Notes under the pieces: model-generated | What the model was told of the DNA's origin: nothing | Databases searched by the model: none | The model's input: the letters and a program-made list of their open reading frames with translations, nothing else | Program-made: the position numbers and the translations under genes | DNA from: Isoperla grammatica | Lineage: Eukaryota > Arthropoda > Insecta > Plecoptera > Perlodidae | DNA length: 64,000 nt | Direction of reading: 5' to 3' | Assembly: GCA_945910005.1 (NCBI GenBank) | Contig: OX246737.1 | Coordinates: 83,731,414-83,795,413 of the forward strand | Part shown: one piece after another, positions 40,401 through 53,690 of the stretch | Position numbering within the stretch: the stretch's first letter is position 1 | How the letters are laid out: the number at the start of each line of letters is the position of its first letter

Positions 40401-42607
40401 GTGAGTAACCCTGCGCTAAGTCAGTGACATGAGGGCAACTACATGCAACATATGAAGACAACGCATGTTTCCTCGCTTGTGAAGGTGACTGTACTTAATA
40501 AACCCTGCGCTTAGTCAGTGACATGAGGGCAACTACATGCAACATATGAAGACAACGCATGTTTCCTCGCTTGTGAAGGTGACTGTACTTGATAAACCCT
40601 GCGCTAAGTCAGTGACATGAGAGCAACTACATGCAACATATGAAGACAATGAATGTTTCCTCGCTTGTGACGGTGACTGTACTTGATAAACCCTGCGCTA
40701 AGTCAGTGACATGAAAGCAACTACATGCAACATATGAAGACAACGCATGTTTCCTCGCTTGTGACGGTGACTGTACTTGATAACCCCTCCGCTAAGTCAG
40801 TGAAATGAGAGCAACTTCATGCAACATATGAAGACAACGCATGTTTCCTCGCTTGTGACGGTGACTGTACGTGATAAACCCTGCGCTAAGTCAGTGATAT
40901 GAGAGCAACTACATGCAACATATGAAGACAACGCATGTTTCCTCACTTGTGAAGGTGACTGTACTTGATAAACCCTGCGCTTAGTCAGTGACATGAGAGC
41001 AACTACATGCAACATAAGAAGACAACGCATGTTTCCTCGCTTGTCACGGTAACTGTACTTGATAAACCCTGCGCTAAGTCAGTGACATGAGAGCAACTAC
41101 ATGCAACATATGAAGACAACGCATGTTTCCTCACTTGTGAAGGTGACTGTACTTGATAAACCCTGCGCTCAGTCAGTAACATGAGAGCAACTACATGCAA
41201 CATATGAAGACAACGCATGTTTCCTCGCTTGTCACGGTAACTGTACATGATAAACCCTGCGCTAAGTCAGTGACATGAGAGCAACTACATGCAACAAATT
41301 AGGACAACGCATGTTTCCTTGCTTGTGAAGGTGACTGTACTTGATAAACCCTGCGCTAAGTCAGTGACATGACAGCAACTACAAGAAACATATTAGGACA
41401 ACGCATGTTTCCTCGCTTGTGACGGTGACTGTACGTGATAAACCCTGTGCTTAGTCAGTGACATGAGAGCAACAACATGCAACATATGAAGACAACGCAA
41501 GTTTCCTCGCTTGTGAAGGTGACTGTACTTGATAAACCCTGCGCTCAGTCAGTGACATGAGAGCAACTACATGCATTATATGAAGACAATGCATGTTTCC
41601 TCGCTTGTGACGGTGACTGTACTTGATAAACCCTGCGCTAAGTCAGTGACATGAAAGCAACTACATGCAACATATGAAGACAACGCATGTTTCCTCGCTT
41701 GTGACGGTGACTGTACTTGATAACCCCTCCGCTAAGTCAGTGAAATGAGAGCAACTACATGCAACATATGAAGACAACGCATGTTTCCTCGCTTGTGACG
41801 GTGACTGTACGTGATAAACCCTGCGCTAAGTCAGTGACATGAGAGCAACTACATGCAACATATGAAGACAACGCATGTTTCCTCGCTTGTCACGGTAACT
41901 GTACATGATAAACCCTGCGCTAAGTCAGTGACATGACAGCAACTACATGAAACATATTAGGACAACGAATGTTTCCTCGCTTGTGACGGTGACTGTACGT
42001 GATAAACCCTGTGCTAAGTCAGTGACATGAGAGCAACTACATGCAACATATGAAGACAACGCAAGTTTCCCCGCTTGTGAAGGTGACTGTACTTGATAAA
42101 CCCTGCGCTAAGTCAGTGACATGAGAGCAACTACATGCATTATATGAAGACAATGCATGTTTCCTCGCTTGTGACGGTGACTGTACTTGATAAACCCTGC
42201 GCTAAGTCAGTGACATGAGAGCAACTACATGCAAAATATTAGGACAACGCATGTTTCCTCGCTTGTGACGGTGACTGTACGTGATTAACCCTGCGCTAAG
42301 TCAGTGACATGAGAGCAACTACATGCAACATATTAGGACAACGCATGTTTCCTCGCTTGTGACGGTGACTGTACGTGATAAACCCTGCGCTAAGTCAGTG
42401 ACATGAGAGCAACTACATGCAACATATGAAGACAACGCATGTATCCTCGCTTGTGACGTTGACTCTACGTGATAATGCCTGCGCTAAGTCAGTGACATTA
42501 GAGCAACTACATGCAACATATGAAGACAACGCATGTTTCCTCGCTTGTCACGGTAACTGTACATGATAAACCCTGCGCTAAGTCAGTGACATGACAGCAA
42601 CCACATG
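36497..42607. repeat. 6.11-kb higher-order duplication, copy 1
   Basis: 6111 bp, 65 monomers plus one base (an extra C in AACCCCTTCGCTCAG near 38716). Repeated tandemly at 42608-48717. Shared rare markers: GCTAGTTTCC (36891/43002), GAAAACAACGC (36694/42805), GACAGTAGGGC (37887/43998) and CCTGAGCTAAG. It carries private changes, for example GACGGTACTTG near 38330 and GACAGTGACTG near 39355. Confidence 0.88.
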
Positions 42608-45600
42608 CAACATATTAGGACAACGCATGTTTCCTCGCTTGTGACGGTGACTGTACGTGATAAACCCTGCGCTAAGTCAGTGACATGAGAGCAACTACAT
42701 GCAACATATGAAGACAACGCATGTTTCCTCGCTTGTGACGGTGACTGTACGTGATAAACCCTGCGCTAAGTCAGTGACATTAGAGCAACTACATGCAACA
42801 TATGAAAACAACGCATGTTTCCTTGCTTGTCACGGTAACTGTACATGATAAACCCTGCGCTAAGTCAGTGACATGACAGCAACCACATGAAACATATTAG
42901 GACAACGCATGTTTCCTCGCTTGTGACGGTGACTGTACGTGATAAACCCTGTGCTAAGTCAGTGACATGAGAGCAACTACATGCAACATATGAAGACAAC
43001 GCTAGTTTCCTCGCTTGTGAAGGTGACTGTACTTGATAAACCCTGCGCTAAGTCAGTGACATGAGAGCAACTACATGCATTATATGAAGACAATGCATGT
43101 TTCCTCGCTTGTGACGGTGACTGTACTTGATAAACCCTGCGCTAAGTCAGTGACATGAGAGCAACTACATGCAACATATTAGGACAACGCATGTTTCCTC
43201 GCTTGTGACGGTAACTGTACGTGATAAACCCTGCGCTAAGTCAGTGACATGAGAGCAACTACATGCAACATATTAGGACAACGCATGTTTCCTCGCTTGT
43301 GACGGTGACTGTACGTGATAAACCCTGCGCTTTGTCAGTGACATGAGAGCAACTACATGCAACATATGAAGACAACGCAAGTTTCCTCGCTTGTGACGGT
43401 GACTGTACGTGATAAACCCTGCGCTAAGTCAGTGACATGAGAGCAACTACATGCAACATATGAAGACAACGCATGTTTTCTCGCTTGTGAAGGTGACTGT
43501 ACTTGATAAACCCTGCGCTAAGTCAGTGACATGAGAGCAACTACATGCAACATATGAAGACAATGCATGTTTCCTCGCTTGTGACGGTGACTGTACTTGA
43601 TAAACCCTGCGCTAAGTCAGTGACATGAGAGCAACTACATGAAACATATTAGGACAACGCATGTTTCCTCGCTTGTGACGGTGACTGTACGTGATAATTC
43701 CTGCGCTAAGTCAGTGACATGAGGGCAACTACATGCAACATATGAAGACAACGCATGTTTCCTCGCTTGTGAAGGTGACTGTACTTGATAAACCCTGCGC
43801 TAAGTCAGTGACATGAGAGCAACTACATGCAACATATGAAGACAATGCATGTTTCCTCGCTTGTGACGGTGACTGTACTTGATAAACCCTGCGCTCAGTC
43901 AGTGACATGAGAGCAACTACATGAAACATATTAGGACAACGCATGTTTCCTCGCTTGTGACGGTGACTGTACGTGATAATTCCTGCGCTAAGTCAGTGAC
44001 AGTAGGGCAACTATATGCAACATATGAAGACAACGCATGTTTCCTCGCTTGTGACGGTGACTGTACGTGATAAACCCTGCGCTAAGTCAGTGACATGAGA
44101 GCAACTACATGCAACATATGAAGACAACGCATGTTTCCTCGCTTGTGACGGTGACTGTACGTGATAAACCCTGCGCTTAGTCAGTGACATGAGAGCAACT
44201 ACATGCAACATATGAAGACTACGCATGTTTCATCGCTTGTGACGGTGACTGTACTTGATAAACCCTGCACTAAGTCAGTGACATGAAAGCAACTACATGC
44301 AACATATGAAGACAACGCATGTTTCCTCGCTTGTGACGGTGACTGTACGTGATAACCCGTGCGCTAAGTCAGTGACATGCGAGCAACTACATGCAACATA
44401 TGAAGACAACACATGTTTCCTCGCTTGTGACGGTGACTGTACTTGATAAACCCTGCGCTAAGTCAGTTACATGAGAGCAACTACATGCAACATATGAAGA
44501 CAACACATGTTTCCTCGTTTGTGAAGGTGACTGTACTTAATAAACCCTGAGCTAAGTCAGTGACATGAGAGCAACTACATGCAACATATGAAGACAACAC
44601 ATGTTTCCTCGCTTGTGACGGTGACTGTACGTGATAAACCCTGCGTGAAGTCAGTGACATGAAAGCAACTACATGCAACATATTAGGACAACGCATGTTT
44701 CCTCGCTTGTGACGGTGACTGTACGTTATTAACCCTGCGCTAAGTCAGTGACATGAGAGCAACTACATGCAACATATTAGGGCAACGCATGTTTCCTCGC
44801 TTGTGAAGGTGACTGTACTTGATAAACCCTGCGCTCAGTCAGTGACATGAGAGCAACTACATGCAACATATGAAGACAACGCATGTTTCATCGCTTGTTA
44901 AGGTGACTGTACGTGATAAACCCTGCGCTCAGTCAGTGACATGGGAGCAACTACATGCAACATATGAAGACAACGCATGTTTCCTCGCTTGTGAAGGTGA
45001 CTGTACTTGATAAACCCAGCGCTAAGTCAGTGACATGAGAGCAACTACATGCAACATATGAAGACAATGCATGTTTCCTCGCTTGTTACGGTGACTGTAC
45101 TTGATAAACCCTGCGCTAAGTCAGTGACATGAGAGCAACTACATGCAACATATTAGGACAACGCATGTTTCCTCGCTTGTGAAGGTGACTGTACTTGATA
45201 AACCCTGGGCTAAGTCAGTGACATGAGAGCAACTACATGCAACATATTAGGACAACGCATGTACCCTCGCTTGTGACGGGGCCTGTACTTGATAAACCCT
45301 GCGCTAAGTCAGTGACTTGAGAGCAACATCATGCAACATATTAGGACAATGCATGTTTCCTCGTTTGTGACGGTGACTGTACGTGATAAACCCTGCGCTA
45401 AGTCAGTGACATGAGAGCAACTACATGCAACATATGAAGACAACGCATGTTTCCTCGCTTGTGACGGTGACTGTACGTGATAAACCCTGCGCTAAGTCAG
45501 TGACATTTGAGCAACTACATGCAACATATGAAGACAACGCATGTTTCAACGCTTGTGACGGTGACTGTACTTGATAAACCCTGCGCTAAGTCAGTGACAT

Positions 45601-48600
45601 TAAAGCAACTTCATGCAACATATGAAGACAACGCATGTTTCCTCGCTTGTGACGGTGACTGTACGTGATAAACCCTGCGCTAAGTCAGTGACATGAGAGC
45701 AACTACATGCAACATATGAAGACAACACATGTTTCCTCGCTTGTGACGGTGACTGTACGTGATAAACCCTGCGCTAAGTCAGTGACATGAGAGCAACTAC
45801 ATGCAACCTATTAGGACAACGCATGTTTCCTCGCTTGTGAAGGTGACTGTACTTGATAAACCCTGCGCTTAGTCAGTGACATGAGAGCAACTACATGCAA
45901 CATATTAGGGCAACGCATGTTTCCTCGCTTGTGAAGGTGACTGTACTTGATAAACCCTGCGCTCAGTCAGTGACATGAGAGCAACTACATGCAACATATG
46001 AAGACAACGCATGTTTCATCGCTTGTGAAGGTGACTGTACTTAATAAACCCTGCGCTTAGTCAGTGACATGAGGGCAACTACATGCAACAAATGAAGACA
46101 ACGCATGTTTCCTCGCTTGTGAAGGTGACTGTACTTGATAAACCCTGCGCTAAGTAAGTGACATGAAAGCAACTACATGCAACATATGAAGACAACGCAT
46201 GTTTCGTCGCTTGTGACGGTGACTGTACTTGATAACCCCTCCGCTAAGTCAGTGACATAAGAGCAACTACATGCAGTATATGAAGACAACGCATGTTTCC
46301 TCGTTTGTGACGGTGACTGTACGAGATAAACCCTGCGCTAAGTCAGTGACATGAGAGCAACTACATGCACCATATGAAGACAACGCATGTTTCCTCGCTT
46401 GTGACGGTGACTGTACGTGATAAACCCTGCGCTAAGTCAGTGACATGAGAGCAACTACATGAAACATCTTAGGACAACGCATGTTTCCTCGCTTGTGATG
46501 GTGACTGTACGTGAGTAACCCTGCGCTAAGTCAGTGACATGAGGGCAACTACATGCAACATATGAAGACAACGCATGTTTCCTCGCTTGTGAAGGTGACT
46601 GTACTTAATAAACCCTGCGCTTAGTCAGTGACATGAGGGCAACTACATGCAACATATGAAGACAACGCATGTTTCCTCGCTTGTGAAGGTGACTGTACTT
46701 GATAAACCCTGCGCTAAGTCAGTGACATGAGAGCAACTACATGCAACATATGAAGACAATGAATGTTTCCTCGCTTGTGACGGTGACTGTACTTGATAAA
46801 CCCTGCGCTAAGTCAGTGACATGAAAGCAACTACATGCAACATATGAAGACAACGCATGTTTCCTCGCTTGTGACGGTGACTGTACTTGATAACCCCTCC
46901 GCTAAGTCAGTGAAATGAGAGCAACTTCATGCAACATATGAAGACAACGCATGTTTCCTCGCTTGTGACGGTGACTGTACGTGATAAACCCTGCGCTAAG
47001 TCAGTGATATGAGAGCAACTACATGCAACATATGAAGACAACGCATGTTTCCTCACTTGTGAAGGTGACTGTACTTGATAAACCCTGCGCTTAGTCAGTG
47101 ACATGAGAGCAACTACATGCAACATAAGAAGACAACGCATGTTTCCTCGCTTGTCACGGTAACTGTACTTGATAAACCCTGCGCTAAGTCAGTGACATGA
47201 GAGCAACTACATGCAACATATGAAGACAACGCATGTTTCCTCGCTTGTGAAGGTGACTGTACTTGATAAACCCTGCGCTCAGTCAGTAACATGAGAGCAA
47301 CTACATGCAACATATGAAGACAACGCATGTTTCCTCGCTTGTCACGGTAACTGTACATGATAAACCCTGCGCTAAGTCAGTGACATGAGAGCAACTACAT
47401 GCAACAAATTAGGACAACGCATGTTTCCTTGCTTGTGAAGGTGACTGTACTTGATAAACCCTGCGCTAAGTCAGTGACATGACAGCAACTACAAGAAACA
47501 TATTAGGACAACGCATGTTTCCTCGCTTGTGACGGTGACTGTACGTGATAAACCCTGTGCTTAGTCAGTGACATGAGAGCAACAACATGCAACATATGAA
47601 GACAACGCAAGTTTCCTCGCTTGTGAAGGTGACTGTACTTGATAAACCCTGCGCTCAGTCAGTGACATGAGAGCAACTACATGCATTATATGAAGACAAT
47701 GCATGTTTCCTCGCTTGTGACGGTGACTGTACTTGATAAACCCTGCGCTAAGTCAGTGACATGAAAGCAACTACATGCAACATATGAAGACAACGCATGT
47801 TTCCTCGCTTGTGACGGTGACTGTACTTGATAACCCCTCCGCTAAGTCAGTGAAATGAGAGCAACTACATGCAACATATGAAGACAACGCATGTTTCCTC
47901 GCTTGTGACGGTGACTGTACGTGATAAACCCTGCGCTAAGTCAGTGACATGAGAGCAACTACATGCAACATATGAAGACAACGCATGTTTCCTCGCTTGT
48001 CACGGTAACTGTACATGATAAACCCTGCGCTAAGTCAGTGACATGACAGCAACTACATGAAACATATTAGGACAACGAATGTTTCCTCGCTTGTGACGGT
48101 GACTGTACGTGATAAACCCTGTGCTAAGTCAGTGACATGAGAGCAACTACATGCAACATATGAAGACAACGCAAGTTTCCCCGCTTGTGAAGGTGACTGT
48201 ACTTGATAAACCCTGCGCTAAGTCAGTGACATGAGAGCAACTACATGCATTATATGAAGACAATGCATGTTTCCTCGCTTGTGACGGTGACTGTACTTGA
48301 TAAACCCTGCGCTAAGTCAGTGACATGAGAGCAACTACATGCAAAATATTAGGACAACGCATGTTTCCTCGCTTGTGACGGTGACTGTACGTGATTAACC
48401 CTGCGCTAAGTCAGTGACATGAGAGCAACTACATGCAACATATTAGGACAACGCATGTTTCCTCGCTTGTGACGGTGACTGTACGTGATAAACCCTGCGC
48501 TAAGTCAGTGACATGAGAGCAACTACATGCAACATATGAAGACAACGCATGTATCATCGCTTGTGACGTTGACTCTACGTGATAATGCCTGCGCTAAGTC

Positions 48601-48717
48601 AGTGACATTAGAGCAACTACATGCAACATATGAAGACAACGCATGTTTCCTCGCTTGTCACGGTAACTGTACATGATAAACCCTGCGCTAAGTCAGTGAC
48701 ATGACAGCAACCACATG
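42608..48717. repeat. 6.11-kb higher-order duplication, copy 2
   Basis: 6110 bp. The junction with copy 1 lies at about 42592-42608: ACAGCAACCACATG joined to CAACATATTAGG, whereas the end of copy 2 and other examples read CCACATGAAACATATT. Around a dozen differences from copy 1 were noticed by eye (for example GTACCCTCG near 45262, GGGGCCTGTAC near 45278 and GTATCATCGC near 48551), so identity is well above 99% but the copies are not identical. Confidence 0.88.
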
Positions 48718-50082
48718 AAACATATTAGGACAACGCATGTTTCCTCGCTTGTGACGGTGACTGTACGTGATAAACCCTGTGTTTAGTCAGTGACATGAGA
48801 GCAACTACATGCAACATATGAAGACAACGCAAGTTTCCTCGCTTGTGAAGGTGACTGTACTTGATAAACCCTGCGCTAAGTCAGTGACATGAGAGCAACT
48901 ACATGCAACATATGAAGACAACGCAAGTTTCCTCGCTTGTGAAGGTGACTGTACTTGATAAACCCTGCGCTAAGTCAGTGACATGAGAGCAACTACATGC
49001 ATTATATGAAGACAATGCATGTTTCCTCGCTTGTGACGGTGACTGTACTTGATAAACCCTGCGCTAAGTCAGTGACATGAGAGCAACTACATGCAACATA
49101 TTAGGACAACACATGTTTCCTCGCTTGTGACGGTAACTGTACGTGATAAACCCTGCGCTAAGTCAGTGACATGAGAGCAACTACATGCAACATATTAGGA
49201 CAACGCATGTTTCCTCGCTTGTGACGGTGACTGTACGTGATAAACCCTGCGCTAAGTCAGTGACATGAGAGCAACTACATGCAACATATGAAGACAACGC
49301 ATGTTTCCTCGCTTGTGACGGTGACTGTACGTGATAAACCCTGCGCTTAGTCAGTGACATTTGAGCAACACCATGCAACATATGAAGACAACGCATGTTT
49401 CAACGCTTGTGACGGTGACTGTACTTGATAAACCCTGCGCTAAGTCAGTGACATTAAAGCAACTACATGCAACATATGAAGACAACGCATGTTTCCTCGC
49501 TTGTGACGGTGACTGTACGTGATAAACCCTGCGCTAAGTCAGTGACATGAGAGCAACTACATGCAACATATGAAGACAACACATGTTTCCTCGCTTGTGA
49601 CGGTGACTGTACGTGATAAACCCTGCGCTAAGTCAGTGACATGAGAGCAACTACATGCAACCTATTAGGACAACGCATGTTTCCTCGCTTGTGAAGGTGA
49701 CTGTACTTGATAAACCCTGCGCTAAGTCAGTGACATGAGAGCAACTACATGCAACATATTAGGGCAACGCATGTTTCCTCGCTTGTGAAGGTGACTGTAC
49801 TTGATAAACCCTGCGCTCAGTCAGTGACATGAGAGCAACTACATGCAACATATGAAGACAACGCATGTTTCCTCGCTTGTGAAGGTGACTGTACTTGATA
49901 AACCCTGCGCTAAGTAAGTGACATAAAAACAACTACATGCAACATATGAAGACAACGCATGTTTCGTCGCTTGTGACGGTGACTGTACTTGATAACCCCT
50001 CCGCTAAGTCAGTGACATGAGAGCAACTACATGCAGTATATGAAGACAACGCATGTTTCCTCGCTTGTGACGGTGACTACAC

Positions 50083-50646
50083 GAGATAAACCCTGCGCTA
50101 AGTCAGTGACATGAGAGCAACTACATGCACCATATGAAGACAACGCATGTTTCCTCGCTTGTGACGGTGACTGTACGTGATAAACCCTGCGCTAAGTCAG
50201 TGACATGAGAGCAACTACATGAAACATATTAGGACAACGCATGTTTCCTCGCTTGTGATGGTGACTGTACGTGATAAACCCTGCGCTAAGTCAGTGACAT
50301 GAGAGCAACTACATGCAACATATGAAGACAACGCATGTTTCCTCGCTTGTGACGGTGACTGTACGAGATAAACCCTGCGCTAAGTCAGTGACATGAGAGC
50401 AACTACATGCACCATATGAAGACAACGCATGTTTCCTCGCTTGTGACGGTGACTGTACGTGATAAACCCTGCGCTAAGTCAGTGACATGAGAGCAACTAC
50501 ATGAAACATATTAGGACAACGCATGTTTCCTCGCTTGTGATGGTGACTGTACGTGATAAACCCTGCGCTAAGTCAGTGACATGAGAGCAACTACATGCAA
50601 CATATGAAGACAACGCATGTTTCCTCGCTTGTGAAGGTGACTGTAC
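50083..50646. repeat. Local 3-monomer (282-bp) tandem duplication
   Basis: The ordered trio CGAGATAAACC, then CACCATATGAAG, then ATGAAACATATTAGG with GTGATGGTGAC occurs twice, with the GAGAT markers at 50083 and 50365, 282 bp apart. The same trio is single at 22071, 40213 and 61082. The first copy has a private change (GACTACACGAGAT). Confidence 0.8.
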
Positions 50647-53514
50647 TTAATAAACCCTGCGCTAAGTCAGTGACATGAGGGCAACTACATGCAACATATG
50701 AAGACAACGCATGTTTCCTCGCTTGTGAAGGTGACTGTACTTGATAAACCCTGCGCTAAGTCAGTGACATGAGAGCAACTACATGCAACATATGAAGACA
50801 ATGAATGTTTCCTCGCTTGTGACGGTGACTGTACTTGATAAACCCTGCGCTAAGTCAGTGACATGAAAGCAACTACATGCAACATATGAAGACAACGCAT
50901 GTTTCCTCGCTTGTGACGGTGACTGTACTTGATAACCCCTCCGCTAAGTCAGTGAAATGAGAGCAACTTCATGCAACATATGAAGACAACGCATGTTTCC
51001 TCGCTTGTGACGGTGACTGTACGTGATAAACCCTGCGCTAAGTCAGTGACATGAGAGCAACTACATGCAACATATGAAGACAACGCATGTTTCCTCGCTT
51101 GTGAAGGTGACTGTACTTGATAAACCCTGCGCTTAGTCAGTGACATGAGAGCAACTACATGCAACATAAGAAGACAACGCATGTTTCCTCGCTTGTCACG
51201 GTAACTGTACTTGATAAACCCTGCGCTAAGTCAGTGACATGAGAGCAACTACATGCAACATATGAAGACAACGCATGTTTCCTCGCTTGTGAAGGTGACT
51301 GTACTTGATAAACCCTGCGCTAAGTCAGTGACATGAGAGCAACTACATGCAACATATGAAGACAACGCATGTTTCCTCGCTTGTCACGGTAACTGTACAT
51401 GATAAACCCTGCGCTAAGTCAGTGACATGAGAGCAACTACATGCAACAAATTAGGACAACGCATGTTTCCTTGCTTGTGAAGGTGACTGTACTTGATAAA
51501 CCCTGCGCTAAGTCAGTGACATGACAGCAACTACATGAAACATATTAGGACAACGCATGTTTCCTCGCTTGTGACGGTGACTGTACGTGATAAACCCTGT
51601 GCTTAGTCAGTGACATGAGAGCAACAACATGCAACATATGAAGACAACGCAAGTTTACTCGCTTGTTAAGGTGACTGTACTTGATAAACCCTGCGCTCAG
51701 TCAGTGACATGAGAGCAACTACATGCATTATATGAAGACAATGCATGTTTCCTCGCTTGTGACGGTGACTGTACTTGATAAACCCTGCGCTAAGTCAGTG
51801 ACATGAGAGCAACTACATGCAACATATTAGGACAACGCATGTTTCCTCGCTTGTGACGGTGACTGTACGCGATAAACCCTGCGCTAAGTCAGTGACATGA
51901 GAGCAACTACATGCAACATATAAGGACAACGCATGTTTCCTCGCTTGTGACGGTGACTGTACGTGATAAACCCTTCGCTAAGTCAGTGACATGAGAGCAA
52001 CTACATGCAACATATGAAGACAACGCATGTTTCCTCGCTTGTGACGGTGACTGTACGTGATAAACCCTGCGCTAAGTCAGTGACATGAGAGCAACTACAT
52101 GCAACATATGAAGACAACGCATGTTTCCTCGCTTGTGAAGGTGACTGTACTTGATAAACCCTGCGCTAAGTCAGTGACATGAGAGCAACTACATGCAACA
52201 TATGAAGAATATGCATGTTTCCTCGCTTGTGACGGTGACTGTACTTGATAAACCCTGCGCTAAGTCAGTGACATGAGAGCAACTACATGAAACATATTAG
52301 GACAACGCATGTTTCCTCGCTTGTGACGGTGACTGTACGTGATAATTCCTGCGCTAAGTCAGTGACATGAGGGCAACTATATGCAACATATGAAGACAAC
52401 GCATGTTTCCTCGCTTGTGACGGTGACTGTACGTGATAAACTTTGCGCTAAGTCAGTGACATGAGAGCAACTACATGCAACATATGAAGACAACGCATGT
52501 TTCCTCGCTTGTGACGGTGACTGTACGTGATAAACCCTGCGCTAAGTCAGTGACATGAGAGCAACTACATGCAACATATGAAACCTACGCATGTTTCATC
52601 GCTTGTGACGGTGACTGTACTTGATAAACCCTGCACTAAGTCAGTGACATGAAAGCAACTACATGCAACATATGAAGACAACGCATGTTTCCTCGCTTGT
52701 GACGGTGACTGTACGTGATAACCCCTGCGCTAAGTCAGTGACATGAGAGCAACTACATGCAACATATGAAGACAACACATGTTTCCTCGCTTGTGACGGT
52801 GACTGTACTTGATAAACCCTGCGCTAAGTCAGTGACATGAGAGCAACTACATGCAACATATGAAGACAACACATGTTTCGTCGCTTGTGAAGGTGACTGT
52901 ACTTGATAAACCCTGCGCTAAGTCAGTGACATGAGAGCAACTACATGCAACATATGAAGACAACACATGTTTCCTCGCTTGTGACGGTGACTGTACGTGA
53001 TAAACCGTGCGTGAAGTCAGTGACATGAAAGCAACTTCATGCAACATATTAGGACAACGCATGTTTCCTCGCTTGTGACGGTGACTGTACGTGATTAACC
53101 CTGCGCTAAGTCAGTGACATGAGAGCAACTACATGCAACCTATTAGGACAACGCATGTTTCCTCGCATGTGAAGGTGACTGTACTTGATAAACCCTGCGC
53201 TAAGTCAGTGACATGAGAGCAACTACATGCAACATATTAGGACAACGCATGTTTCCTCGCTTGTGAAGGTGACTGTGCTTGATAAAACCTGCGCTCAGTC
53301 AGTGACATGAGAGCAACTACATGCAACATATGAAGACAATGAATGTTTCCTCGCTTGTGACGGTGACTGTACTTGATAAACCCTGCGCTAAGTCAGTGAC
53401 ATGAAAGCAACTACATGCAACATATGAAGACAACGCATGTTTCCTCGCTTGTGACGGTGACTGTACTTGATAACCCCTCCGCTTAGTCAGTGAAATGAGA
53501 GCAACTACATGCAA
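50304..53514. repeat. 3.2-kb block repeated 301 monomers upstream, copy B
   Basis: Partner of 22010-25220 at an offset of exactly 28294 bp. The left limit coincides with the 3-monomer duplication at 50083-50646, and the right limit with the first deletion junction near 53514, so both ends look like exchange breakpoints. Confidence 0.75.
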
Positions 53515-53690
53515 CATATAAGGACAACGCATGTTTCCTCGCTTGTGACGGTGACTGTACGTGATTAACCCTGCGCTAAGTCAGTGACATGAGAGCAACT
53601 ACATGCAACATATTAGGACAACGCATGTTTCCTCGCTTGTGACGGTGACTGTACGTGATAAACCCTGCGCTAAGTCAGTGACATGACAGC
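53510..53690. other. Two whole-monomer deletion junctions
   Basis: Relative to 31.5-32.9 kb, the offset is 21811 before about 53510, 21059 from 53520, and 20871 from 53685. The steps are 752 bp (8 monomers) and 188 bp (2 monomers). At the first junction GCAACATAT passes to AAGGAC, matching 31700 on the left and 32461 on the right. At the second, a TACGTGAT monomer passes directly into GACAGCAACCACATG, which elsewhere nearly always follows GTCACGGTAACTGTACATG. Confidence 0.78.
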
